Part shown: positions 16,416 through 25,711 of the stretch, piece after piece | Layout: each line of letters starts with the position of its first letter | Numbering within the stretch: the first letter of the stretch is position 1 | Assembly (NCBI GenBank): GCA_030263395.1 | Contig: SZOW01000014.1 | Coordinates: 1 to 64,000, forward strand | Reading direction: 5' to 3' | Length of the DNA: 64,000 nucleotides | Origin: QUBU01 sp014337915 | GTDB taxonomy: Bacteria; Pseudomonadota; Gammaproteobacteria; Steroidobacterales; GCA-2729495 | The notes under the pieces: model-generated | What the model saw: only the letters and a program-made list of their open reading frames with translations | What the model was told of the DNA's origin: nothing | Databases searched by the model: none | Made by a program: the position numbers and the translations under genes

Positions 16416-17776
16416 GGGCTGCGCCCGGCTGGTTCGCCGCGGCGCTGCTCGCCCTCCCCGCTGCCGGCTTCGCGGCCAGCGGCCAGCCGCCCGACGCGAG
16501 CGCGGCCGCTGCCTGGCAGGCGGCGATCACCGATGCCGCGGCCGATGGCCTCGACCCGGCCGCATACCAGGACGCAGCCAGCCTGGCGCGCGACCTCAGC
16601 GCCGGGCGCCTCGACCCGCGCAGCGCCGACCCCGACTGGCACATTCCACGGCCTGAGCCGGTCGGCAATCCCGGCAGCGGCCTGCTGCCCGACGCAGTTC
16701 GGCCTGCGTCGGCGGACTACGCCCGCCTGCGCGAGGCCCTGCGCCGCTACCTGGCGATCCGCGACAGTGGTGGCTGGCCGGCGCTGCCGCCCGGTGCCCC
16801 GCTGCGCGCCGGCCAGCGCGACCCGCGAGTCGCAACCCTGCGTGAGCGGTTGCGCCGGAGCGGTGACTTCGACAGCGAGGTGGGCGCTGACCCCTGGTTC
16901 TTCGACGCGGCGCTGGATCGTGCACTGCGCCACTTCCAGCAGCGCGTCGGCCTGCAGGCCAGCGGCTTCGTCGACGAACCGACGTTCTCGGCCCTCAACA
17001 CCAGCGTGGAGCAGCGCATCGGGCGGCTGGCGGCAACGCTGGAGCGCTGGCGCTGGCTGCCGCGGCAGCCGGGCACCGAGTACGTCTGGATCAACATCGC
17101 CACCGGCATGCTGGAGGTAATCGGCCCCGGCGGACCGCAATTCGCCATGCGCGTGATCGTCGGCCACCCCGCGCGCCCGACGCCCGCCATGAGCGGCGAG
17201 CTGCGCCAGGTGACCTTCAACCCGGGCTGGTCGGTGCCGCGGACGATCGCGGTGGAGGACCTGCTGCCGCGCGAGCAGGAGGGCCCGGGCTTCCTCGCCG
17301 CACGGGGCTTCCACGTGATCGATGCGCGCAGCGGGCGCGAGGTGGCGCCGGGATCGGTGCCCTGGGAGCGCCTCGGTCCCGACCGGTTTCCCTACCGCCT
17401 GCGCCAGGACCCTGGGCCGGGCAATGCCCTCGGGCGCATCAAGATCGCCTGGGACAATCCCTACGACATCTACCTGCACGACACGCCATCGAAGGGCCTG
17501 TTTGACCTGAACCGCCGCACGCTGAGTTCCGGCTGCATCCGCCTGCAGGACGCCGCCGCGCTGGCCACGCTGCTGCTGGCCCGCGATCGCGACTGGGACG
17601 CGGCCGATACGGCAGCGGCAACCAGCCGCAGCAACACGCAGGTGCTGAACCTGCGCCGGCGGCTGCCCGTCTACGTCGTCTACCTCACCAGCTGGGTGGA
17701 CGCCGACGGCACCGTGCAGTTCCGCAAGGACATCTACGGCCGCGACGCGCGGCTGCTCGCCGCGCTCGGGAATTAA
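16412..17776 (+). CDS. L,D-transpeptidase (YcbB/LdtD-like)
   Basis: A 454-residue periplasmic enzyme with a signal peptide (FAAALLALPAAGFAAS). It has an N-terminal helical scaffold domain, a peptidoglycan-binding module around residues 130-200 (LRERLRRSGDF, ALRHFQQRVGLQASGFVDE), and a YkuD catalytic domain. The active-site run includes YLHDTPSKGLFDL and RRTLSSGCIRLQD, with the nucleophilic Cys. The order matches YcbB/LdtD, which makes 3-3 cross-links in peptidoglycan. Such enzymes also support outer-membrane protein and polysaccharide assembly under stress. The stop TAA lies inside a small direct duplication (GGGAATTAAGG) that leads into the inverted repeat at 17778. Confidence 0.9.
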   Translation: MRAAPGWFAAALLALPAAGFAASGQPPDASAAAAWQAAITDAAADGLDPAAYQDAASLARDLSAGRLDPRSADPDWHIPRPEPVGNPGSGLLPDAVRPASADYARLREALRRYLAIRDSGGWPALPPGAPLRAGQRDPRVATLRERLRRSGDFDSEVGADPWFFDAALDRALRHFQQRVGLQASGFVDEPTFSALNTSVEQRIGRLAATLERWRWLPRQPGTEYVWINIATGMLEVIGPGGPQFAMRVIVGHPARPTPAMSGELRQVTFNPGWSVPRTIAVEDLLPREQEGPGFLAARGFHVIDARSGREVAPGSVPWERLGPDRFPYRLRQDPGPGNALGRIKIAWDNPYDIYLHDTPSKGLFDLNRRTLSSGCIRLQDAAALATLLLARDRDWDAADTAAATSRSNTQVLNLRRRLPVYVVYLTSWVDADGTVQFRKDIYGRDARLLAALGN

Positions 17777-17777
17777 G

Positions 17778-17877
17778 GGAATTAAGGGGACAGTTTACTC
17801 AATTGCCATCCGTGAGCCAGCCAGCTCCAGGCGTCGCTGCGGAAACGGGCAATTGAGTAAACTGTCCCCTTAATTCC
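17778..17877. repeat. REP-like inverted repeat, 30-bp arms, core TAAGGGGACAGTTTACT
   Basis: Two perfect 30-bp arms (17778-17807 and 17848-17877) in inverse orientation are separated by 40 bases. Each arm contains the core TAAGGGGACAGTTTACT with partly complementary flanks (GGAATT before it, AATTGCC after). The same core recurs at 55852-55868 with different flanks. It fills the space between the convergent ends of the transpeptidase and ABC transporter genes. The folded form could terminate transcription. The design resembles REP doublets (REPINs) moved by RAYT transposases; that origin is inference. Confidence 0.85.
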
Positions 17878-17895
17878 CCCTTAATTTCCCATAAA

Positions 17896-19667
<1,772 letters not shown>

Positions 19668-19671
<4 letters not shown>

Positions 19672-21455
19672 GCCGCACCTCCTGCCGTCGCCAGGTGGGG
19701 ATCGTCGCCCGGGCCACCCGGGCCTCCCTGCCGGCCGCGCTGCGTCGTGCCGACCATGCGCGCGTAGACGCCACCCCTGGACAGCAGCTCCGCATGGCTG
19801 CCGGTCTCCAGCACCCGGCCGTCACCCATGACGATGATGCGGTCGGCCTTCTCCACCGTGGACAGCCGGTGCGCGATCAGCATCACGGTCTTGTTGTGGC
19901 TGAGCCTGGCGAGTGCCTCGTGGATCACGGTCTCGGTCTCCAGGTCGATCTGCGAGGTGGGCTCGTCGAGGATGATGATCGGCGCATCCTTGAGCAGCGC
20001 GCGGGCGATGGCCAGGCGCTGCACCTGCCCGCCCGAGAGCGACAGGCCGCGCTCGCCCACCAGGGTGTCGAAGCCCTGTGGCAGCGAGCTGATGTGATCG
20101 TAGATGTTGGCGGCCTTGCAGGCGGCGATGAGCTCAGCCTCGCTGGCATCGGCCTTCGCCACCCGCAGGTTGTCGGCGATGGTTCCATAGAACAGGTAGG
20201 GATCCTGCGGCACCAGGGCCAGGTGGGCGCGGACCCAGTCGGCCGGCACCTGGTCCACCCGTGTGCCGTCGAGTTCGATGCTGCCGGAAGCCGGCGCCAG
20301 CGTCCGCAGCACCAGGTTGGTGACCGTGGTCTTGCCCGAACCGCTGTGGCCCACCAGGGCCACGGTCTCGCCCGGACGGATCTCGAGCGTGCAGCCATTG
20401 ACGGCAGGCCTGCCAGCGTTGGCGTAGCTGAACACCACATCGCGCAGGCGCAGCGCCGGGTTGGAAAGCGGAGCCGGCACGCTGGCTCCCGGCGGATCCT
20501 GCACCCCCGGCTCCTCGGAGAGGAAGGCGACGATCTTGCGGGCGAACTCGCGACCGATGGCGCCGGCGAAGAAGAAGGCGCCGATCAGCGTCAGCGGCGT
20601 GGCGAACTCGGCGCTGGCGAAAATCAGCGCCACCACCTCGCCGGCGCTGAGGAAGCCGGCATCGAGCCGCAGCAGCGCGACGATGGTCAGCACCGTGGTG
20701 GTGCCGAGCGCGAAGCCGAAATCCACGAACAGGATCATCACCTGGTTGACCAGCAGCAGCTTCATGGTCTCGCGCCGCTGGTGCTCGTTGGCGGCATGCA
20801 TCTCGGCGCCGCGCACCTTGCCGAGGTTGAACATCTTCAGGGTCGACATGCCCTGGATGGAATCGAGGAACTGCGCGCTCTGCACGTTGTTGACCTCGGC
20901 ATAGCGCTCGCTGACGCTGCGGAACTGCTTCGAGATCAATCCCAGGAACAGCGGCACCATGGGGATGGAGAGGATCAGCGCCACGCCGACCACCCAGTCC
21001 ACCCAGCCGATGAAGATGCAGAGCAGCACCGGCGTGGCGATGCCGATGACGAACTGCACGAAATAGATGCCGTAGAACAGCTCGATCCAGTCCATGCCGT
21101 CGACTGCGATGTTGACCAGCTCGCCGGTGCGCTTCTTGTCGAGCACGGCGGGCCCGAGACGCAGCGCGTGCTGGTAGATCTTGTCGCGGATCGCCAGCTT
21201 GGTGAGCGACGAGGCCTTGTACTGCGAGGTGCGGTACAGCCAGCCCAGCACGAACTTGCTGGCGACGAGGAAGGCCAGCAGCGGCCCCATGGACGGCAGC
21301 AGGTCTTCGCCGCGAACCATGCCGTCGATCAGCAACCCGAGCTGCCAGTAAAGGGCCAGGCTGACCACCAGGCTGAGGATGCCGACGCCGATGCCGGCGA
21401 CGATCCACTGGCTGGTGGACCTGACGATGAGCCGCTTGTCGATGCCGAGAACCAT
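19668..21455 (-). CDS. ABC exporter half-transporter, first subunit (CydD-like)
   Basis: A 595-residue fused permease/ATPase. The ATG at 21455 is preceded by a strong GGGAGAGAGG. The membrane part (residues 15-320) includes the CydD-like phrase LDKKRTGELVNIAVDGMDWIE and AQFLDSIQGMSTLKMFNLGK. The ATPase has Walker A GHSGSGKTT, signature LSGGQVQRLAIARALL and Walker B PIIILDEPTS. Both half-transporters have intact ATP sites, unlike the degenerate transporter at 59462. Transcription probably begins near 21507 from the MerR-type promoter at 21514-21545. Confidence 0.82.
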
Positions 21456-21513
21456 GCCTCTCTCCCTGGAGCCGGGCTACCCACGCCACCGGGGCCGGCC
21501 CGCATTGGAACAC

Positions 21514-21545
21514 AGCCTACACCTTCAACTATAGTTCAATGTCAA
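21514..21545 (-). promoter_or_regulatory. MerR-type promoter/operator of the ABC exporter genes
   Basis: Read on the minus strand: -35 TTGACA (21545-21540), a 20-bp spacer, and -10 TAGGCT (21519-21514). A 22-bp dyad spans 21542-21521, with halves ACATTGAAC and GTTGAAGGT around TATA and a perfect inner palindrome AACTATAGTT. An over-long 19-20 bp spacer occupied by a dyad is the hallmark of promoters activated by MerR-family proteins through DNA untwisting. It lies between the divergent merR-like and ABC genes. Confidence 0.75.
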
Positions 21546-21557
21546 CGGCAGGCACCC

Positions 21558-22319
21558 ATGACCAACAGGCCCATGACCATCGGCGCACTGGCGCGCCGTC
21601 TCAACGTCTCCACCTCGACCCTGCGCTTCTACGAGCGCGAGGGCCTGCTGGTGCCGGAGCGCCGCTCTGCCGCAGGCTACCGCCTGTATCCGCAGAGCGC
21701 GGAGCAGACGCTGCGCTTCATCCGCCGCGCCCAGCGCCTGGGGTTCGCGCTGAACGACATCCGCCTGCTGCTGCAGGGCGACGGCGCGGCCGGTGCCGGC
21801 GGCGATGTCATGGACATCGCCGAGCAGCGCTTCCTCGACATCGAGCGGCGCCTTACCGAGATGCTGGTGCTGCGCCACGAACTGGAGTTCTTCCTCGAGG
21901 ACCTGACGGCCCGCGTCGGGCGCGTGGCCGGCGGCCAGGCCGGCCGCCTGTACCGCGACCTGCTCGACCAGGTCTGCGGCCACGAGGCCCACCACAAGGC
22001 ATCCTCCTCGCTCAGCCGGCTGATGCAGCGGCTGGGCTGCTCGCTCGCCGGCCCGGAGCGCGAGAAGGTGTTCGCCGCGTTGCGCGGCCGGCACCTGCAT
22101 ATCTGGCGCGAGGATGACGGCTACTCGATCCTGCTCACCGGACGTGATCCGGACGCGGAGCAGGCCCTGCGGCAACTTGCCGCCAGTGAGGCGGATTGCC
22201 ATGCCCATGTGGAGCCGCATGTCACCGAGGCGGAGGAAGGTTGCCTGTTCCAGGCCCGCGGTCCCAACGCCTTCCTGTTCGCCCAGCTGTTCCTGGCACT
22301 GGAGTCCGCCGAAGCCTGA
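21558..22319 (+). CDS. MerR-family transcriptional regulator with His/Cys-rich C-terminal domain
   Basis: About 253 residues from the ATG at 21558 (a second ATG at 21573). The N-terminal winged helix is classic MerR: MTIGALARRLNVSTSTLRFYEREGLLVPERRSAAGYRLY, read here in two pieces, followed by a coiled-coil dimer helix (AEQRFLDIERRLTEMLVLRHEL). The C-terminal 120 residues are unusually long for a metal sensor and hold clustered His/Cys: QVCGHEAHH, EADCHAHVEPH and EEGC. These could bind a metal or thiol-reactive ligand; that is inference. It is divergent from the ABC exporter, whose promoter has a MerR dyad, and a matching dyad precedes the metal ATPase at 25712. Confidence 0.88.
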   Translation: MTNRPMTIGALARRLNVSTSTLRFYEREGLLVPERRSAAGYRLYPQSAEQTLRFIRRAQRLGFALNDIRLLLQGDGAAGAGGDVMDIAEQRFLDIERRLTEMLVLRHELEFFLEDLTARVGRVAGGQAGRLYRDLLDQVCGHEAHHKASSSLSRLMQRLGCSLAGPEREKVFAALRGRHLHIWREDDGYSILLTGRDPDAEQALRQLAASEADCHAHVEPHVTEAEEGCLFQARGPNAFLFAQLFLALESAEA

Positions 22320-22404
22320 CACAGCGCAATTGCGCGCTGCGGCCTGACTCGCTAGGCTGCGCGCCAGTACAGGACGGCCCGGCGGGCCGCAACCAGGAGT
22401 GCCC

Positions 22405-24021
22405 ATGGCCAACGCCCCCGTACCCGGCAGCGTCCCGCGCGTCACCGGCATCCGCCGCCTGTTCATCCGCAAGTCGGTGGCGCAGATGCACGCCGACTTC
22501 GAGCAGAGCGACCTCAAGCGCAGCCTCGGCGCCCTCAACCTGGTCCTGCTCGGCATCGGCTGCATCATCGGCACCGGCATCTTCGTACTGACCGGGCGCG
22601 CGGCCGCCGACTTCGCCGGCCCCGGCATCATGATTTCCTTCCTCATCACCGGCACGCTCTGCACCTTCGTGGCGCTGTGCTACGCGGAGCTCGCCTCGGT
22701 GCTGCCGGTCTCCGGCTCGGCCTACTCCTATTCCTATGCATCCATGGGCGAGATCGTCGCCTGGGTCATGGGGCTGCTGCTGGTGCTGGAGTACGGGCTG
22801 GCCTCGGCGACGGTGGCGGTGGGCTGGTCAGGCTACCTCGTCAGCCTGCTGCACGACCTCGGCCTGCACCTGCCGCCGGAACTCACGGCGGCGCCAGGCG
22901 TGCCCATCAAGGAAGGCGGGACCGTGGTGGCCCATGGCCTGGTGAACATGCCGGCGGTGCTGGCCATCATGGCGGTGACCGCGCTGCTGGTGGTCGGCGT
23001 GTCGGAGTCCGCCACGGCGAACAACATCGTGGTGGCGATCAAGCTGACGGTGATCATCGCCTTCATCGCCATCGGCATCTTCTACGTGGACCCGCAGAAC
23101 TGGACGCCGCTGATCCCGCCGGAGACCCCGGCGCCGCCCCCGGGCACCGAGCGCGGCCTGTGGGCCGACATCTGGCGGGCCCTGGTGGACGTGGTCACCG
23201 CGCAGAACAATTCGCGCTACGGCGTAGGCGGCCTGATCTCCGGCGCCGCCACCATCTTTTTCGCCTACATCGGCTTCGAGGCGGTGTCCACGGCGGGCGC
23301 CGAGTCGCGCAATCCCTCGCGCGACATGCCGATCGGTATCCTCGGCTCGCTGCTTATCTGCACCGTGCTCTACATCCTCACCGCCGGCGTGCTGGTCGGC
23401 ATCGTGCCCTACACCGACCTCGATGATCCGGCCCCCATCGCCAAGGCGGTGAACCAGATCGGCCTGCCCTGGTTCGCCATTCTGGTGAAGATCGGCGCGA
23501 TCGCCGGCCTGTCCTCGGTGATGCTGGTGCTGCTCTACGGCCAGACGCGCATCTTCTACACCATGGCGCGCGACGGCCTGCTGCCCTCGCCACTGGCGGT
23601 CGTGCACGCAAAGTACCGCACGCCCTGGATCAACACGCTGATGGTCGGAGCGCTGGCCGCATCCGCCGCCGGGTTCATGTCGCTGGACGCACTGGCCGAC
23701 CTCACCAACGTCGGCTCACTGGCGGCCTTCGCCATCGTCTGCATCACGGTGCTGTACCTGCGCATCTCTGCACCGGAGCTGAAGCGGCCGTTCCGCACGC
23801 CGCTGTTCCCGCTGACACCGATCCTCGGCGCGCTGATGTGCCTGTTCCTGCTGATGTCCCTGATGGCCAAAAGCGACACGCGCCACTTCTTCACCAGCTA
23901 CCTGCTGGGCGGCATCGTCGTGTATTTCCTCTACGGCCTGTGGAACTCGAAGCTCGGCAAGGGCGAGATCGTCATGGGCGGCGAGCCCACGCCGGACCTG
24001 CCGCGGAAGCTCGACGTCTGA
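22405..24021 (+). CDS. APC-superfamily amino acid permease (cationic amino acid transporter-like)
   Basis: A 538-residue permease. The ATG at 22405 follows AGGAG (22395-22399) by 5 nt, so it is preferred over the in-frame GTG at 22399. About 12-13 membrane helices are visible. Diagnostic phrases are LGIGCIIGTGIFVLTG (the substrate-binding GxG break in helix 1), CYAELASVLPVSGSAYSYSY, IFFAYIGFEAVSTAGAESRNP and FAIVCITVLYLRISAPELKRP, all typical of the CAT/YfnA branch. It imports amino acids by proton symport or exchange. It is 85 bp after merR on the same strand, so it may be read with it. Confidence 0.87.
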   Translation: MANAPVPGSVPRVTGIRRLFIRKSVAQMHADFEQSDLKRSLGALNLVLLGIGCIIGTGIFVLTGRAAADFAGPGIMISFLITGTLCTFVALCYAELASVLPVSGSAYSYSYASMGEIVAWVMGLLLVLEYGLASATVAVGWSGYLVSLLHDLGLHLPPELTAAPGVPIKEGGTVVAHGLVNMPAVLAIMAVTALLVVGVSESATANNIVVAIKLTVIIAFIAIGIFYVDPQNWTPLIPPETPAPPPGTERGLWADIWRALVDVVTAQNNSRYGVGGLISGAATIFFAYIGFEAVSTAGAESRNPSRDMPIGILGSLLICTVLYILTAGVLVGIVPYTDLDDPAPIAKAVNQIGLPWFAILVKIGAIAGLSSVMLVLLYGQTRIFYTMARDGLLPSPLAVVHAKYRTPWINTLMVGALAASAAGFMSLDALADLTNVGSLAAFAIVCITVLYLRISAPELKRPFRTPLFPLTPILGALMCLFLLMSLMAKSDTRHFFTSYLLGGIVVYFLYGLWNSKLGKGEIVMGGEPTPDLPRKLDV

Positions 24022-24035
24022 TCGATGTGGAGCGG

Positions 24036-24054
24036 GGCGCCGCGAGCCGGCGCC
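24036..24054. terminator. Possible terminator hairpin between convergent genes
   Basis: A 7-bp perfect stem GGCGCCG / CGGCGCC with a 5-base loop (CGAGC) between the stops of the permease (24021) and the leftward coiled-coil gene (24064). No U-tract follows on either strand, so it is weak evidence. Confidence 0.35.
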
Positions 24055-24063
24055 TCGTCGCCG

Positions 24064-24426
24064 TCAGAATTTCCTGGCTGCGAGGTCGGCCGTGATCTCC
24101 TCGACCGTACGCGCCTGGCGGCCGCCCGAGAGGTCCTCGAACTCGGCGCGCACCGCCCTGAGTACCCGCTCGAGGTACTGCGCGCGGCCCGCGGCCCGTT
24201 CCGCCTTCTCGGCAGCCGTCATCTCATGGGCCTCGATCGCCTCGCGCGCCAGCACGCCGCGGCTCTCCAGCAGGCGCTCCAGGGTCTCGAGTCGGTCCCG
24301 GGTCACGGAGAGTTCCGCTACCAGCGACATCACGACCCCCAGCAGGGTGTCGATGGCGGGATCGGAAAAATTCTGCGGCCGCTCGCCCTTGGCGACGCGC
24401 GGGATCCGTGGAGGCTGTTCGCTCAT
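24064..24426 (-). CDS. Small coiled-coil protein of unknown function
   Basis: A 120-residue soluble protein whose ATG at 24426 overlaps the methyltransferase stop by 4 bp, so it is translated from the same message. It opens with a short Pro/Arg-rich segment, then PQNFSDPAIDTLLGVVMSLVAEL, and continues as a long charged helix (RDRLETLERLLESRGVLAREA) likely to form a coiled coil. No signal peptide, Cys or metal motif is present. I do not recognise the family; the tight coupling suggests an accessory subunit of the methyltransferase. Confidence 0.7.
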   Translation of the reverse strand: MSEQPPRIPRVAKGERPQNFSDPAIDTLLGVVMSLVAELSVTRDRLETLERLLESRGVLAREAIEAHEMTAAEKAERAAGRAQYLERVLRAVRAEFEDLSGGRQARTVEEITADLAARKF

Positions 24427-25556
24427 GGTCGTTGCCCGACGACGATGGCGAAAGCGTAATCGGCATCGGTGTAATTCTTCTGCGCGGCGTTGAGGCCGGC
24501 CACCGTGCGGGCCACTTCGACGCTGTCCGGTGCCCAGCCACCCTCAAGGGCCACGCCCCGCAGGTCGAGGCCGGTCATGAAGCGCGCGAAGCCCTCGTTG
24601 TTGTTGTAGGACTCCCAGTCGTGCATGAACTGGCGGAACGGCGTGTCGCCGCGCGGAATATCCATGTGCAGCATGAGCCCACCCGGGCGCAGCAGGCGCT
24701 GCGACTCGCGGAAGATGCGCGGCAGCGCCACCAGCGAGGTCTCGTGCAGCATGATGTGGGAGACCACGAGGTCGAAGCTGCCAGGCTCGAAATCCGTCGC
24801 CTCGGCGTTCTGCTGGGAGAAGTGCACCGGCACGCCCAGGGAGCGGGCGCGGGCGTGGCCATGGCGCAGCACCGGGGCGGCGACGTCGATGGCGTGGACC
24901 TCGGCATCCGGGAATGCCCGCGCCCAGGGCAGGGTGCTGTTGCCGACGGCGCAGCCCATGTCGAGGATGCGCCGCGGCCGGAACTCCGGCCAGCGCTGGC
25001 GCAGATAGCGCAGCAGCAACTCACCGAGGAACGCGCCCTCGGGTCCCCAGGCGTCGGCCATGTACATCTGCAGGCCGGCCTCGTAGAGCGCCCCGCCGCT
25101 GACGTCGTCGGCGGTCCATTCGGCGTGGTAGCCACCGGGCTGGATGTGGATGTCCTGCTCGGTGTGGTAGCGCGGCAGCGGCATCTGTGGGTCCAGGCGC
25201 AGCGATCCCGGCCCGGGCTTCGCCGCCAGCGCGCGCGCCCGCTGCACGAGGTCCGGCAGCTCGCGCTCCGTCGGCAGGATGACCGACTCCCACATCAGTT
25301 CCTGGCTGCGCCGCTGCATCGCACTCCAGAACCGGTAATAGGGCTCCGCCGTCATCAGCCGGCGCACCTCGGCCCGGTCGGCCGGCGGCCGGCCCTGGGC
25401 CGCCCGGAAAGCAGGTTCCACCCGCTGCGAAAAGATCGCCTGGTTGCCCGGCATCACCCGGCTCGACAGGAAGCCACGCAGGGACTTCACGAACTCCTGC
25501 CGCGCCACGTCGTCGTGGCTCGTCCGGGGCAGGAACTCATGGAACCGCTGGCGCAT
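24423..25556 (-). CDS. Class I SAM-dependent methyltransferase
   Basis: A 377-residue protein starting at the ATG at 25556. Residues 1-190 form a helical N-terminal region I cannot assign. The Rossmann methyltransferase core follows, with motif I RRILDMGCAVGNSTLPWA, then the acidic motif II region (AEVHAIDVAAPVL) and motif IV FDLVVSHIMLHE. Motif I DxGCxxG binds S-adenosylmethionine. The substrate is unknown; the long N-terminal extension and the coupled coiled-coil gene set it apart from small generic methyltransferases. Confidence 0.8.
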   Translation of the reverse strand: MRQRFHEFLPRTSHDDVARQEFVKSLRGFLSSRVMPGNQAIFSQRVEPAFRAAQGRPPADRAEVRRLMTAEPYYRFWSAMQRRSQELMWESVILPTERELPDLVQRARALAAKPGPGSLRLDPQMPLPRYHTEQDIHIQPGGYHAEWTADDVSGGALYEAGLQMYMADAWGPEGAFLGELLLRYLRQRWPEFRPRRILDMGCAVGNSTLPWARAFPDAEVHAIDVAAPVLRHGHARARSLGVPVHFSQQNAEATDFEPGSFDLVVSHIMLHETSLVALPRIFRESQRLLRPGGLMLHMDIPRGDTPFRQFMHDWESYNNNEGFARFMTGLDLRGVALEGGWAPDSVEVARTVAGLNAAQKNYTDADYAFAIVVGQRP

Positions 25557-25603
25557 CCCGAAATGCTAGCAAAAAGGTGCCTGACATATTTTCCGTGGAG
25601 GCG

Positions 25604-25632
25604 ACTTTCCGAAACCGTAACACCGGCACCAT
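25604..25632 (+). repeat. Single copy of the GTAACACCGGCACC repeat
   Basis: Matches 27 of 29 bases of the right arm of the inverted repeat at 28307-28405, in the same orientation. Just before it, at 25571-25592, is AAAAAGGTGCCTGACA, which resembles another short dispersed word; I see only that one copy here. The repeat ends three bases before the -35 box of the metal-ATPase promoter. Confidence 0.8.
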
Positions 25633-25635
25633 CCC

Positions 25636-25667
25636 TTGACCTTGAAGCCGGGTGCAAGGTGGATCAT
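25636..25667 (+). promoter_or_regulatory. MerR-type promoter/operator of the heavy-metal ATPase
   Basis: -35 TTGACC (25636-25641), 20-bp spacer, -10 GATCAT (25662-25667). The spacer holds a 22-bp dyad (25639-25660) with halves ACCTTGAAG and GTGCAAGGT around CCGG, whose outer 6 bp ACCTTG/CAAGGT are perfect. Geometry and register match the operator at 21514-21545 exactly: TTG, dyad, G, -10. Copper and zinc efflux ATPases of proteobacteria are commonly controlled by such promoters. Confidence 0.72.
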
Positions 25668-25711
25668 GGCTGGAAGGCGGCCTCCCTTCGGGCCGCAGGA
25701 AGCACGTCGCC

